This document shows, piece after piece, positions 1 through 10,500 of a DNA stretch of 64,000 nucleotides. The notes beneath the pieces are model-generated. The model had not been told where the DNA came from and did no database searches. It saw only the letters and a list, made by a program, of their open reading frames with translations. Numbering within the stretch: position 1 is the first letter of the stretch; each line of letters starts with the position of its first letter. The stretch is from Pseudoalteromonas lipolytica. GTDB taxonomy: Bacteria; Pseudomonadota; Gammaproteobacteria; Enterobacterales; Alteromonadaceae. The stretch is taken from contig NZ_FPAZ01000009.1 of assembly GCF_900116435.1 (NCBI RefSeq), positions 124,001 to 188,000 on the forward strand, read 5' to 3'. The position numbers and the translations under genes were made by a program.

Positions 1-712
1 TGAGTAGAGCTGACATTGCAGCTTCAATATCCATTTGCTCGATACACATTTTCTTAGTGCTGGCTAACGGGTTGAAGGTGAGTGATTGATTATTCACGTC
101 ATAGCTGCCTGAAAAGCTATTACAGCCAAGGAAACCATGCGTTGAGCCATCTTCTTTAAATTGAATGAAAGGCTCTTTTGTTTTTACTTTAACGGGTTCA
201 CCGTTAATCGTGACAGCTTTCCAATATGTATTAGTTAACGTTACATCGGGCTTTTTCGCCGACACTTTAGATACCGTCACTTTATACACATCATTCTGAG
301 CACCTTCAGCAAACGGGTTGTTGTGAGTGGTGCTAATGTATAACAGCTTGCCTTGGTTTTCGATTCGAGCGCCGACGCTATAACGATGGCGATCAGCAAT
401 TTTACTTTCATCATACTCAAGTGCGACGTTATAAGGAGGCGCCCCTTTTAACGCAACTTCTTGTTCGCTGATCACGTCTGCTTTTGCATCCATTTTTGAT
501 ACATCGGCTAACTGCACTTTTAATACAGAGCCTGGTGGCAGCATGCTACGGTCTAAATAAGTAATTTGCGTATTGAGCGTTTTCATTGTTGATTGCTCTG
601 CTTGAGGCGCGGCAGAGTCTTCGCCACAACCGGTAAGAACTAAGCTGCTTCCTAAGATCATTACGCTGCAAAGTGAAGCACGTTTTAAAGATGAAAAGGT
701 ATCCGAAGCCAT
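1..712 (-). CDS. YbaY/META-domain lipoprotein, truncated by the window edge
   Basis: The gene starts at ATG 712 and runs off the left end, so 237 codons are seen and the stop is missing. A good AGGAA ribosome site precedes the start. The N-terminus has a hydrophobic signal with lipobox LVLTGC (Cys29), so the product should be an outer- or inner-membrane lipoprotein. Residues about 45-150 (YLDRSMLPPGSVLKVQLADV) look like the YbaY/YscW-type domain. From about residue 158 the TNTYWKAV and GFLGCNSFSGSY motifs mark a META (HslJ-like) domain. META proteins are linked to envelope stress and novobiocin resistance in E. coli HslJ; the exact role here is not known. Domain calls are by eye and fairly secure; function is inference. 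Confidence 0.82.
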   Translation of the reverse strand, partial: MASDTFSSLKRASLCSVMILGSSLVLTGCGEDSAAPQAEQSTMKTLNTQITYLDRSMLPPGSVLKVQLADVSKMDAKADVISEQEVALKGAPPYNVALEYDESKIADRHRYSVGARIENQGKLLYISTTHNNPFAEGAQNDVYKVTVSKVSAKKPDVTLTNTYWKAVTINGEPVKVKTKEPFIQFKEDGSTHGFLGCNSFSGSYDVNNQSLTFNPLASTKKMCIEQMDIEAAMSALL

Positions 713-832
713 GATATTTTCCTTGCGGTTTTAGTGTTATACACTGAGATTATTGTATTAGCATAAAGTTCGCTGACTTAATCATAGCTTAATTGAGTCA
801 AAGTGGGCGCAAGGCCCATTTTTAATAAGAAA

Positions 833-1399
833 TTATTTTTTCACGTATTTTGTTAGAATAACGATACGTTGCCCATCGACACGTCCTTCAATGTGTTCAG
901 GGTTACTGGTTAAACCAATATTTCTTACGGCTGTGCCGCGCTTAGCAACGAGGCTGCTCCCTTTTACATCGAGATCTTTGATTAGCGTTACTGTATCGCC
1001 CGCTTGCAGCACAACGCCATTACTGTCGATATGTTTAATGTCATCATCTTCAGCAAGGGCTGTTTGCGCCCACTTTAGCGTGTCTTCTTCAAGGTAAATC
1101 ATGTCTAGAGCATCTTGTGCCCAGCCATTATCTGCCGCTAAACGTTTTAACATACGATACGCTACCACTTGAACAGCAGGCGTTTGACTCCACATGCTGT
1201 CATTTAGGCAATGCCAGTGAGTTGCAGTTAATTCCGCGTTATTTTCGATTTGGTCTTTGCAAGTCTGACAGACATAGATACATTTATCAGAGTGAGCTTC
1301 CGTGACAGGAGGGACTTCGTATACAGATAAATTCTCTGTTGCGGCGCACAGTTCACATTGGTTATTACTGCGTTCGATAAGGGCTTGTTCAATGCTCAT
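833..1399 (-). CDS. PhnA/YjdM family zinc-ribbon protein
   Basis: A 188-residue protein. The N-terminal half carries a zinc-ribbon-like pattern (CELC near residue 15 and CQTC near residue 44). The C-terminal 60 residues (LQAGDTVTLIKDLDVKGSS and the following RGTAVRNIGL) are the typical PhnA/YjdM C-terminal SH3-like domain. E. coli YjdM is about 111 residues, so this is the longer form with an inserted helical middle. Despite the old name, this family is not the phosphonoacetate hydrolase and its biochemical role is unsettled. It is transcribed alone; only a weak AGAG lies upstream of the ATG. It lies near a phosphate gene region, but nothing in the sequence ties it to phosphonates. Confidence 0.85.
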   Translation of the reverse strand: MSIEQALIERSNNQCELCAATENLSVYEVPPVTEAHSDKCIYVCQTCKDQIENNAELTATHWHCLNDSMWSQTPAVQVVAYRMLKRLAADNGWAQDALDMIYLEEDTLKWAQTALAEDDDIKHIDSNGVVLQAGDTVTLIKDLDVKGSSLVAKRGTAVRNIGLTSNPEHIEGRVDGQRIVILTKYVKK

Positions 1400-1474
1400 A
1401 GGAGGCTCTTTTAAGTTAACAAGAAAAACAGCGCGCAGTATAGCAAATGTAGCCCTAAAGCGGAATATCCCTAA

Positions 1475-2245
1475 TTATTGTGGGGGTATGTTTTTTGTGT
1501 ATTTATTGATGATGGTATCAATCGTGCCATTATTTTTAAGTTGTTCAATAGCTGCATTTATATTCTTGAGGAGCGATTGGTGTTCTGCTCGGATACGAAT
1601 TTTCAAATTACCTTGTGAATGAAGGGCGCCAAGCTGCGTATTGATATTGAACCAGTTTGACCAGTATATCGCAGAGAGCTTATCAATAATTGCCACCTCT
1701 ATTCTGTTGAGTTGTAATGCTTTAACCAGTTCTTTTTCGGAGTGAAAATCAACGCGCGTGAAGCGCTCATCATCATAATAGTAATAGCCAAGTACCGTGC
1801 CAACAGGGTGCTTTTTTATTGCCTCTAAATCTTGCCATTTGTTGATATTTTTACTCAAGCTAACAAGGTATTCTTCGACGGTAAATAAATTATCTGAATA
1901 GCGGAACATGTCATTTTCTCGCTCTTTTTCACTGAGCCATTCAGGACTGATTACATCAAAATCGATGTGACCTAAATGAAGATACTTAACCGTACGTTTG
2001 GCTGGCAATTCAATGTGTTGTGCATCAATGTTGGACAGACTTAGCACATGTTGGATGATTTCTGGCAGGATACCGGGCGAGTTTTCGTCATCAATATAGT
2101 ATGGGTAATAGCTTCCAGAGGCCGTAATATTATACTTTAACGCAGGGGGCGATGCCGCATGCGCAGAGCTAAAAATAGCACCGTATAAAATTATGAAAAA
2201 TAACGAAAAAATTAAGTGCAATGGACTATGTTTAAAGTTATTCAT
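1475..2245 (-). CDS. Orphan periplasmic solute-binding protein, family 3
   Basis: The sequence resembles the SBP_bac_3 (amino-acid-binding / PBPb) fold: YNITASGSYYPYYIDDENSPG near the N-terminus, a central VGTVLGYYYY strand, and the C-terminal IEQLKNNGTIDTIINKY helix seen in this family. I prefer ATG 2245 because it gives a clean signal peptide (NNFKHSPLHLIFSLFF..., cleavage after SSAHA). A GTG at 2296 would put 17 charged residues ahead of the signal; neither start has a strong ribosome site. No ABC permease or ATPase gene is adjacent, so it may be a stand-alone sensor or a receptor subunit. It is transcribed divergently from the EAL-HDOD gene and may share its promoter region. About 257 residues, a normal length for the fold. 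Confidence 0.75.
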   Translation of the reverse strand: MNNFKHSPLHLIFSLFFIILYGAIFSSAHAASPPALKYNITASGSYYPYYIDDENSPGILPEIIQHVLSLSNIDAQHIELPAKRTVKYLHLGHIDFDVISPEWLSEKERENDMFRYSDNLFTVEEYLVSLSKNINKWQDLEAIKKHPVGTVLGYYYYDDERFTRVDFHSEKELVKALQLNRIEVAIIDKLSAIYWSNWFNINTQLGALHSQGNLKIRIRAEHQSLLKNINAAIEQLKNNGTIDTIINKYTKNIPPQ

Positions 2246-2348
2246 AAATTTAGTTTGGTCGGGTTTTTCTTTTTTAGCAAGGAAAACATCTTTCACTATA
2301 CTTATAACAATTGTAATGTGGCTTTAGTTACATTTAGTGAGAAGTAAT

Positions 2349-3626
2349 ATGTCAGAGTTAAATATGGAAGGTAAAAAAAGTCAAAACGTGACTCAGTATA
2401 TAGCCAGGCAGCCAATATTTAATGCTGATAGAAGTGTGTATGCGTATGAATTGTTATACAGAGAATCGAGCGATAATGTTTTTCCGATAGGAACCAGTGA
2501 TGGTCAAGCCACCGGGCGACTCTTTTTTAATGCATTGATGTTAATGGGACTTGAAAAGCTTACAGGGTTCCAACCTGCGTTTATTAATTTATCGACCGAT
2601 GCCATTCTTGATGATTTTCCGCGACTGCTCCAACCAAGCAGTGCAGTACTCGAAATAGTTGAGCGAACGACAAGTATCCCAAAAGTTGTAACACGTGTTA
2701 AACAGCTCAAAAAAGAGGGCTATTTTTTTGCCCTTGATGATTATGATGGCACTGAAAAATGGCAAGACATACTTCCTTTGATGGACTTCATCAAGTTAGA
2801 GGTTGAGCATCCTATTATTAAAACCAATATGATGATCAAAAAGCTAAAACGCAGTTACCCAGATGCAATCATAATTGTTGAACGCATCGAAAATTATGAT
2901 GACTTTAAACAGTTAAAAAAAGCGGGATGTGATTTATTTCAAGGTTTCTTTTTTGCAAAGCCAGAAGTGCTTAGCTTTGGTAATGTTGAACCGTCGAAAA
3001 TGGCAGTACTTGATTTACTAAGCTGTACAGCAAGGCCCGATATTGACTTTGATGCGGTGCAGCAACGCGTTGGTCGAGACCTTGGTTTAACAGCGCGTAT
3101 TTTAAGATTGGTAAATGCACGCTCACCTAATTCACAACAAACGATAAAATCAATCTCACAAGCGGTTATTTATTTAGGTGAAGATGCGATTCGTCAGTTT
3201 GTCCGTGTTTTAGCATTAAGTGAATTGGGGAATGATAAACCACAAGAATTAACCAAGCTTGCGCTTACACGTGCAAAGTTTATTGCGCTGATGCTTGAAC
3301 CCGGTGGTAAAGAGCTATCAGAGCAAGGTTATTTAGTCGGATTGCTGTCTGTGCTTGATGCCATTCTCGATATGGAATTAGATAGAGTTACAAAAGAGTT
3401 TTCACTCGGCGCAGAACTTTCCAGTGCATTGTTAAGCTTTAATGGTATGCAAGGTATTAGCCTGCGACTTGTAAAAGCAATCGAAGAAGAACAATGGCAA
3501 GACGTGCGGTCATTTTTAACCATGATTCGGCCAGCTTCACACATGGACGTTGTATTTAAAGCAATGTACAGCGCACGTGCTTACGCAGATGAAGTATTGA
3601 CGACCTTGTCATCAATTGCAGACTAA
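2349..3626 (+). CDS. EAL-HDOD signalling protein with degenerate EAL motif
   Basis: Two domains are visible. Residues about 15-205 form an EAL-like domain and about 210-400 an HDOD domain (LTARILRLVNARSPN and SISQAVIYLGEDAIRQFV). The signature is YELLYRE rather than EALxR, and the usual KID reads KLE; the EIVE, LDDYD, ERIE and QGFFF positions are kept. EAL-HDOD proteins such as Vibrio CdgJ mostly act through protein contacts in motility and biofilm control; I infer that this one has little or no phosphodiesterase activity. ATG 2349 with GAGAAG ahead is preferred over the in-frame GTG at 2337. It is divergent from the orphan binding protein on the left. Confidence 0.88.
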   Translation: MSELNMEGKKSQNVTQYIARQPIFNADRSVYAYELLYRESSDNVFPIGTSDGQATGRLFFNALMLMGLEKLTGFQPAFINLSTDAILDDFPRLLQPSSAVLEIVERTTSIPKVVTRVKQLKKEGYFFALDDYDGTEKWQDILPLMDFIKLEVEHPIIKTNMMIKKLKRSYPDAIIIVERIENYDDFKQLKKAGCDLFQGFFFAKPEVLSFGNVEPSKMAVLDLLSCTARPDIDFDAVQQRVGRDLGLTARILRLVNARSPNSQQTIKSISQAVIYLGEDAIRQFVRVLALSELGNDKPQELTKLALTRAKFIALMLEPGGKELSEQGYLVGLLSVLDAILDMELDRVTKEFSLGAELSSALLSFNGMQGISLRLVKAIEEEQWQDVRSFLTMIRPASHMDVVFKAMYSARAYADEVLTTLSSIAD

Positions 3627-3680
3627 TGATATTGAGTTGGTTATTATGTTCGCACTGTTAGTGGATAAGGTTTTTATACC

Positions 3681-4286
3681 ATGCGTTCAATATTTCCCAT
3701 TGTGACGATTATTTTTGCCCTCGCTTTACTTGTCCCAGGGGTTACTCAGCCCGTTCTCACGTTAGAAGGTAAAATAGATAAATCTAAGTTAGCTAAAACA
3801 GGCATTGAAATGTTAGCAGATGAAGGTGACAGAAATACGCGCAGCGTATTGATGATGGCCTCCAGTATGTTAGGTCTTGATAAGCTTGAAGGCGAAATAG
3901 ACGCGTACAAAAAAACGCGCAGTATTTGGGGCACTGTGAACGAGCTTGCTAACAATAAAAACTACTTAGTAGCGGTACTCGTTGCGGTGTTTTCGATTGT
4001 TATCCCGACAATAAAATTATTGATGCAGTTACTGTATTGTTTTCTTCCCGTGAATAAATTTAAGCAGTTACTCGGTCAACTTATTCAGCAACTCAGCAAA
4101 TGGAGTATGGTTGATGTGTTTGTCATTGCATTAATCGTTGCTTATTTAGCAGGCAATGCCGATGGTCAAATGGGTGAGTTGATAAAAATGCACGCAGAGC
4201 TGGGGGTGGGTTTTTGGTATTTTACTGGCTACTGTTTATTTGCAATAGCCGCTAGTAGCAGTATAAAAATAGAGAAACCCTTGTAG
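3681..4286 (+). CDS. Paraquat-inducible protein A (PqiA)-like inner-membrane protein
   Basis: A 201-residue membrane protein. A first hydrophobic segment (residues 4-23) is followed by a periplasmic stretch of about 70 residues, then segments near 94-118 (YLVAVLVAVFSIVIPTIKLL), 140-156 and 175-195. The KWSMVDVFVIALIVAYL motif is characteristic of PqiA/YebS-type domains, which work with MCE proteins in transport between membranes. E. coli PqiA has two such domains; this is a single-domain version with no MCE partner nearby. AAGG lies about 10 bases before the ATG. Substrate unknown. Confidence 0.72.
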   Translation: MRSIFPIVTIIFALALLVPGVTQPVLTLEGKIDKSKLAKTGIEMLADEGDRNTRSVLMMASSMLGLDKLEGEIDAYKKTRSIWGTVNELANNKNYLVAVLVAVFSIVIPTIKLLMQLLYCFLPVNKFKQLLGQLIQQLSKWSMVDVFVIALIVAYLAGNADGQMGELIKMHAELGVGFWYFTGYCLFAIAASSSIKIEKPL

Positions 4287-4338
4287 TTGGCGTAATTTTC
4301 AGGCTACAATTTACACGATTAATATTTAAGGTATGTTG

Positions 4339-4692
4339 ATGACGCGACTTTCAAGCTATATGTTAATAGCCATGATGCTGCTCACATTTGTGAGTCAGTC
4401 AGTTGCGTCTGTGTCAATGGTCTGCGACATGCCGCATGCTTCAATGGCTATGAATCATCATGCCGATATGGACAATGATAACGACATGTCTGACATGGAC
4501 TGTTGTCATGAAGATACCATGGACAGTGCCGACTGTGCGTGTCCATTTAATGCGTGTACTGCGCATTCACTCCTTCCTCTTAATAGCACAGTGATGAATG
4601 CTAACAAACAATCTGAAAAAGTACGTTTGTTTAATGTTAGCCAACGCAGCTACCCTATAAGTTCTTTATATCGCCCACCTATTACTGCTTAA
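4339..4692 (+). CDS. Small secreted Met/His/Cys-rich protein, probable metal binder
   Basis: A 117-residue protein with an N-terminal signal (LSSYMLIAMMLLTFVSQSVAS). The mature part is packed with soft-metal ligands: MPHASMAMNHHADMDND, then MSDMDCCHEDTMDSADCAC. It lies directly upstream of the cusCBA-like genes, which suggests periplasmic copper or silver binding. Small proteins of this kind often precede CusCBA-type operons in marine gammaproteobacteria. ATG 4339 is 8 bases from AAGG; ATG 4333 would be only 2 bases away. I do not recognise a named family, and function is inferred from composition and neighbours. Confidence 0.7.
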   Translation: MTRLSSYMLIAMMLLTFVSQSVASVSMVCDMPHASMAMNHHADMDNDNDMSDMDCCHEDTMDSADCACPFNACTAHSLLPLNSTVMNANKQSEKVRLFNVSQRSYPISSLYRPPITA

Positions 4693-4795
4693 GCAGGATA
4701 GGTCTGTCAAAAATTCAGCTAAGCGCTGCTTTACAACCCATTCTGCCCCTAACTCTATTGTTTTTTAACTTTCTAGAATTTTAGTGGAGCATGTG

Positions 4796-6118
4796 ATGAC
4801 TCACAGCAAATTTTTAAAGGCATTTTGCCTTGGTGTATTAGTAACGACTTCCAGTATGGTTCAGTCTAATCCATTAACACTGAATGGCGTGGTTGAATAC
4901 GCACTGACGCATGAGCCTTGGCTACAAGCAAACAAATATCAGCAAGAGGCAATTGAAGCGCAAAGTATTGCCGCAGGCACCTTGCCAGACCCTGTTCTGA
5001 CGGTAGGGCTAATGAATTTACCGACGGATGGTTTTGCCTTTGATCAAGAAGGCATGACGCAATTTAAGGTCGGTTTATCACAACAGTTTAGCCGCGGTGA
5101 TAGCTTGGCATTACAGCAACAAGCGTTAAGGCAATCGGCCGAGCAATACCCATGGCAACGTGCTGACCGACAAGCGCAAGTAAAGGCTATTGTTACTGAA
5201 GCATGGTTAAATGCCTACCGAGCTCAGCAAAGTATCCAATTAATTAACCAAGATAAAGCCTTATTCAACCAATTGATTGATATCACAGAAGCAAGCTATG
5301 CAAATTCTTTAGGGACTACGCGCCAGCAAGATATCATTCGTGCTCAGTTAGAGCTTACACGCTTAGAAGATAAATTGGTGATGCTGGAGCAGCAATTCGA
5401 TAGTGCGAAAAAGCGCTTAGCACAGTGGTTGCCAATTGACATGCTAAGTGGTCCTGTCAGCAGTGATAATGGTGATGTGGCGGCTTTAATGCCATACCAA
5501 AATATGCAACCAACAGGCGTGACCGAAGTGCTTATGGGGCACCCTGCTGTTGTGGCTATTGAGCATGCCTTACGTGCAAAAAGCACACAAATCGAAGTGG
5601 CAAAAGAAGCCTATAAGCCACAGTTTGGTATGAATGTTGGCTATGGTTATCGTGATGATACGCCGATGGGAAGTTCGCGCGCCGATTTATTCTCGATAGG
5701 GGTCAGTGTTGATTTACCATTATTTACAGATAACCGCCAAGATCAGCAAGTTAATGCGGCTATTGCAAGTGCTGAAGCAGTTAAAACCACAAAGCTGATC
5801 ACGTTACAAAAACTGCAAGGTCAATACTTTAAAGAGCTTAGCCAGTTAAGTCGCCTAGCCCAACGTCGAGCGCTTTATGTCGAGCAGCTTTTACCACAAA
5901 TGGCAGAGCAAGCCGAAGCCACATTAAATGCATATACCAATGATGATGGGGACTTTTCAGAAGTCATGCGTGCTCGTATCAGTGAGCTAAATGCAAAAAT
6001 AGATGCCCTAAATATCGATATCGACACACAAATTACGCTGGCACGTTTAAATTATTACGCAGCAGCAAAAGACAGCCAAATTAATGCAGCACACAGCCAA
6101 GGAGCACATCATGAATAA
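4796..6118 (+). CDS. cusC: TolC-family outer-membrane factor of Cu/Ag efflux (CusC-like)
   Basis: A 440-residue protein with a signal peptide (cleavage near SSMVQS) and the duplicated coiled-coil outer-membrane efflux (OEP) fold. Long Gln- and Ala-rich helices occur near residues 100-190 and 295-430. TolC-type proteins form the outer-membrane duct that links an adaptor and an RND pump to the outside. The stop overlaps the start of the adaptor gene by 8 bases, so the two are co-translated. ATG 4796 has GGAG 7 bases upstream; the GTG at 4784 lies inside that ribosome site region. No Cys lipobox is seen, unlike E. coli CusC. Confidence 0.88.
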   Translation: MTHSKFLKAFCLGVLVTTSSMVQSNPLTLNGVVEYALTHEPWLQANKYQQEAIEAQSIAAGTLPDPVLTVGLMNLPTDGFAFDQEGMTQFKVGLSQQFSRGDSLALQQQALRQSAEQYPWQRADRQAQVKAIVTEAWLNAYRAQQSIQLINQDKALFNQLIDITEASYANSLGTTRQQDIIRAQLELTRLEDKLVMLEQQFDSAKKRLAQWLPIDMLSGPVSSDNGDVAALMPYQNMQPTGVTEVLMGHPAVVAIEHALRAKSTQIEVAKEAYKPQFGMNVGYGYRDDTPMGSSRADLFSIGVSVDLPLFTDNRQDQQVNAAIASAEAVKTTKLITLQKLQGQYFKELSQLSRLAQRRALYVEQLLPQMAEQAEATLNAYTNDDGDFSEVMRARISELNAKIDALNIDIDTQITLARLNYYAAAKDSQINAAHSQGAHHE

Positions 6119-7565
6119 TACCGTTAAATTAGGAGTGGCCTTGGCAGTGGGTGCCGCTTTGGCAACCGTAGTAAATCAGCTTTCTACTGCTGATCATTCC
6201 GCTATGCCAAGTGCAGAAAAGAAACCTCTGTATTGGGTTGCTCCCATGGATAGCAACTACCGACGTGATGAGCCAGGATTGTCGCCAATGGGCATGGAGT
6301 TAGTCCCAGTGTATGAAGAAAACAGCGCCGAAGACAGCCCCGGAACAGTTAGAATATCACCTGCCGTTGTCAACAATTTAGGTGTTAGAACCGCACCGGT
6401 ACGTTTTAAGTCACTGCAAACTACCGTTGATACCGTGGGCTACGTGCAATACGACCAAGATCAATTAGTGCATATTCATCCACGTGTTGAAGGCTGGATT
6501 GAAACGCTGTTCGTGAAAGCTGCGGGTGATCAAGTAAAGCAAGGTGAACCACTCTATACCTTGTATTCTCCACAGTTGGTGAATGCACAAGAAGAGTTAC
6601 TACTTGCCCTAAAGCGCAATAATAGTGTGCTTATTCGTGCTGCCAAAGCGCGTTTGGCCTCATTAAATGTATCGAGTGATTTTATTGAGCGCTTAGAGCA
6701 AAGTCAGAAGGTCAGACAAAACATCACCTTTTATGCCAAGCAAAGTGGTGTACTGGATGAGCTAAACATTCGAGAAGGCTTTTATGTGAAGCCCGGCACA
6801 ACCATGATGAGTATTGCTCACCTTGAAGAAGTATGGGTTGAAGCTGAAGTGTTCGAGCGCCAAGCAGGGCTTATCAGTAAAGGTTTGCCTGTAACAATGA
6901 CCTTAGATTATTTACCGGGCCGTCAATGGCACGGCAAGGTTGATTATATTTATCCTACCCTCGATGAGAAAAACCGTACATTACGTGTGCGCCTCCGGTT
7001 TGTGAATGATGAGGGCTTATTGAAACCGAATATGTTTGCTGAGGTCAGTATTACGGCTAAGCCAACAGAGCCACAGATAGTGATAGCGAAAGAGGCGGTG
7101 ATCCGCACAGGTAGCCAAGACCGAGTGGTGGTTGATTTAGGTGAAGGGCGCTTTAAGTCCGTCGCTGTGACCATTGGGCGCAGTGATAATCACGACATTG
7201 AAATTTTATCAGGCTTACTAAAAGACGATAACGTGGTGACATCAGCACAATTCTTGATTGACTCCGAATCAAGCAAAAGCTCTGACTTTATGCGTATGCA
7301 AGAGCCTGATAGCGAGAGTGCCATGGTCAATGGGGTGATCAACAGTATTGATCGCAAAGCCAGAACCGCGGTGATCAGCCGTGAAGCAATTCCAAAATGG
7401 GGCCGTGAGGCGGCAACCGTGGAGTTTCATTTTTCGCCGCGTATCGATTTATCACACCTACAGCCTAATGACGAAGTACATTTCACGTTTAAGCTGGTAG
7501 AGGGTGAGTTTATGATTTTTGACATCATGACCTTAAGCCATCCAATGCAAGGAGAGATGAAATGA
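6111..7565 (+). CDS. cusB: RND periplasmic adaptor of Cu/Ag efflux (CusB-like)
   Basis: 484 residues, starting at ATG 6111 behind AAGGAG. After an N-terminal anchor or signal comes a heavy-metal-binding module (residues about 40-70: [16 protein letters not shown] then [12 protein letters not shown]). This has Met ligands in place of the Cys often seen in such modules. The membrane-fusion core follows, with barrel-sandwich and beta-barrel parts ([35 protein letters not shown]). Residues about 410-480 resemble a CusF-like copper-chaperone domain fused at the C-terminus, but the Met pair and His of E. coli CusF are not obvious in [14 protein letters not shown]. It overlaps cusC by 8 bases and cusA by 4 (ATGA). 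Confidence 0.92.
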   Translation: MNNTVKLGVALAVGAALATVVNQLSTADHSAMPSAEKKPLYWVAPMDSNYRRDEPGLSPMGMELVPVYEENSAEDSPGTVRISPAVVNNLGVRTAPVRFKSLQTTVDTVGYVQYDQDQLVHIHPRVEGWIETLFVKAAGDQVKQGEPLYTLYSPQLVNAQEELLLALKRNNSVLIRAAKARLASLNVSSDFIERLEQSQKVRQNITFYAKQSGVLDELNIREGFYVKPGTTMMSIAHLEEVWVEAEVFERQAGLISKGLPVTMTLDYLPGRQWHGKVDYIYPTLDEKNRTLRVRLRFVNDEGLLKPNMFAEVSITAKPTEPQIVIAKEAVIRTGSQDRVVVDLGEGRFKSVAVTIGRSDNHDIEILSGLLKDDNVVTSAQFLIDSESSKSSDFMRMQEPDSESAMVNGVINSIDRKARTAVISREAIPKWGREAATVEFHFSPRIDLSHLQPNDEVHFTFKLVEGEFMIFDIMTLSHPMQGEMK

Positions 7566-10500
7566 TTGCAGCAGTCATTCGCTGGTCAGTCGGTAATCGT
7601 TTCTTTGTATTACTGCTGTCCGTCATGTTGGCAGGCTTTGGCATTTTTTCTTTGAAGAATACGCCAGTTGATGCGCTACCTGATTTATCTGACATACAGG
7701 TCATCGTTAAAACATCCTACCCTGGGCAAGCGCCACAAGTAGTGCAAGACCAAGTAACGTTTCCAATTACCACCGCTATGCTCTCGGTACCAGGGGCACA
7801 AACGGTCAGGGGCTTTTCATTTTTTGGCGATTCGTATGTTTACGTCATATTTAATGAAGACACCGATTTATACTGGGCACGCAGTCGGGTGCAAGAGTAT
7901 TTAAGTCAAGTGAGTGCTCGCTTACCGGACTCAGCTCGACCAGAGCTTGGTCCCGATGCAACAGGGGTCGGTTGGATTTACCTTTATGCATTAGTTGATA
8001 AAACAGGAAAGCACGATATTAGTCAGCTACGTAGCTTACAAGATTGGTTTTTAAAGTTTGAATTGCAAACTGTACCAGGGGTGTCAGAAGTTGCATCGGT
8101 CGGTGGCATGGTTAAGCAATACCAAGTCAATGTAGACCCCGATAAACTGCGTGCTTATGGCATTCCTCTGAGCCTGATTCAAACAGCAATTAAGCAAGGT
8201 AACCAAGAGCGAGGTGCCTCTGTTGTTGAAATGGCCGAAGCGGAATACATGGTATCAAGCACCGGTTATATTAAAAGTGTGGCTGATTTAGAGGCTATCC
8301 CGTTGGGGACTAATGCCAACGGCACACCGCTGCAGCTTCGCGATGTTGCCGATATAAAATTAGGGCCGCAAATGCGCCGCGGTATTGCTGAGCTTAATGG
8401 TGAAGGCGAAGTGGCTGGGGGCGTTGTTGTGATGCGCTTTGGTGAAAATGCACAAGCCACAATTAAACAGGTAAAAGAAAAGTTAGACTCTTTGAAAAAA
8501 GGCTTACCCGAGGGCGTTGAAATTGTGCCTGTCTATGACCGCTCTAATTTAATCACCAAAGCGCTGGATAATTTGACCTCAAAACTGATTGAAGAATTGA
8601 TCGTTGTAGCCTTGGTGTGTGTGGTGTTCTTGTTTCACATTCGGTCATCAATTGTGGCAATTATTACTTTACCAATGGGCATATTAACCGCATTTGTGGT
8701 TATGTATTGGCAAGGTATTAATGCCAATATCATGTCACTTGGGGGAATTGCGATTGCGATTGGCGCGATGACGGATGGCGCGATTGTTATGATCGAAAAC
8801 ATGCACAAGCACATGGAAAAAAAACCACTAACCGACGAAAACCGTTGGCAAGTGGTGATGGAATCGGCTTCAGAAGTGGGCCCTGCATTATTCTTTAGTT
8901 TATTAATTATTACTGTCAGCTTTATGCCGGTGTTTATTCTTGAAGCACAAGAAGGGCGTATGTTCTCTCCGCTTGCTTACACCAAGACCTATGCCATGGC
9001 AGCCTCCGCTGGCTTAGCAATAACCTTAGTGCCGGTGTTAATGGGTTACTTTATTCGCGGAAAAGTTATTTCTGAGCAAAAGAACCCAGTCAACCGTTTA
9101 CTTGTGGCAAGTTATAAACCGTTATTAAATGCGGTTCTTAAAGCGCCAAAAACCACGCTAGTGATGGCTATCATTTTGGCTGTAGTCGGTTTTTATCCGG
9201 TTAATAAGATTGGCAGTGAGTTTATCCCTCCGCTTGATGAGGGGGATTTAATGTATATGCCCACAACCTATCCGGGTATTTCAATCGGTAAGGCCCGAGA
9301 ACTCTTACAGCAGACCGATAAACTTATAGCCAGTGTGCCAGAAGTCGAGAGTGTCTTTGGTAAAGTAGGGCGGGCTGAAACAGCCACTGATCCTGCGCCA
9401 CTCACCATGATTGAAACCTTTATTCAGCTAAAGCCTAAATCACAATGGCGTGAGGGAATGACAACCGAAAAGCTTAAAAAAGAGCTTGATAGCTTAGTGA
9501 AGTTCCCCGGCTTAACGAATGCGTGGGTTATGCCGATTAAAACGCGTATCGATATGCTTGCCACCGGTATTAAAACGCCAGTGGGTATTAAAGTAGCGGG
9601 CCCTAAGCTGAGTGAAATACAGAAAATTGGTGAGCAAATTGAAGTGATATTAAAAGACTTACCAGGTACTGCGTCTGTGTATTCAGAGCGAGTAGCGGGT
9701 GGGCGCTATATTAAAGTGGATATCAATCGCGACAAGGCTGCGCGTTATGGTCTTAACATTGCCGATGTACAACAGGTTGTGGCGACTGCAATTGGTGGTA
9801 TGAATGTAACCGAAACGGTTGAAGGACAAGAGCGATACCCGGTTAATTTACGTTATCCACAAGATTACCGTGACTCGCCAGAAGAGCTCAAGCTGCTGCC
9901 TATTGTCACTGCAAGTGGGCAGCGAATTGCACTGGCTGATGTGGCTGATGTCTTTATCGAAGACGGTCCTCCGGGGATAAAGAGCGAAAATGCGCGAATC
10001 AATGGCTGGAGTTTAATTGATATTGAAGGCAGTGATATCGGCAGCTATGTTGAGCGTGCCCAAAAGGCACTGCATGAGCAGCTAGAGTTGCCTGCTGGCT
10101 ACTCAATTACGTGGGCAGGTCAATACGAGTACATGGAGCGCGCTAAAGCTAAATTGAGTTATGTGCTACCGCTAACGCTCGCTATCATTGTGGTGCTGTT
10201 ATACCTTAACTTTAGAAGCTTTATTGAAGTGGCGATGATCATGCTAACACTTCCTCTGGCGATGATTGGTGGTATTTGGCTGATGTATATCGAAGGTTTC
10301 AACTTCTCTGTTGCTGTCGGGGTTGGTTTTATTGCGCTTGCAGGGGTTGCCGTAGAAATAGGGGTGATCATGCTGGTGTATCTTAACCAAGCTTATCTCG
10401 AGGCTAAACAGCAAGCAGAGCACTTTGGTGTCGTTGAACTTCGCCAAGCAATCATCAATGGTGCAGGATTAAGGGTTAGACCTGTGATGATGACCGTAGC

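Noticed and set aside
803..826. Hairpin GGGC-GCAAG-GCCC with T-tail downstream of the PhnA-like gene
   Set aside because: The T-tail is on the plus strand, but both neighbouring genes are on the minus strand, so it does not fit as their terminator. The stem is also short.
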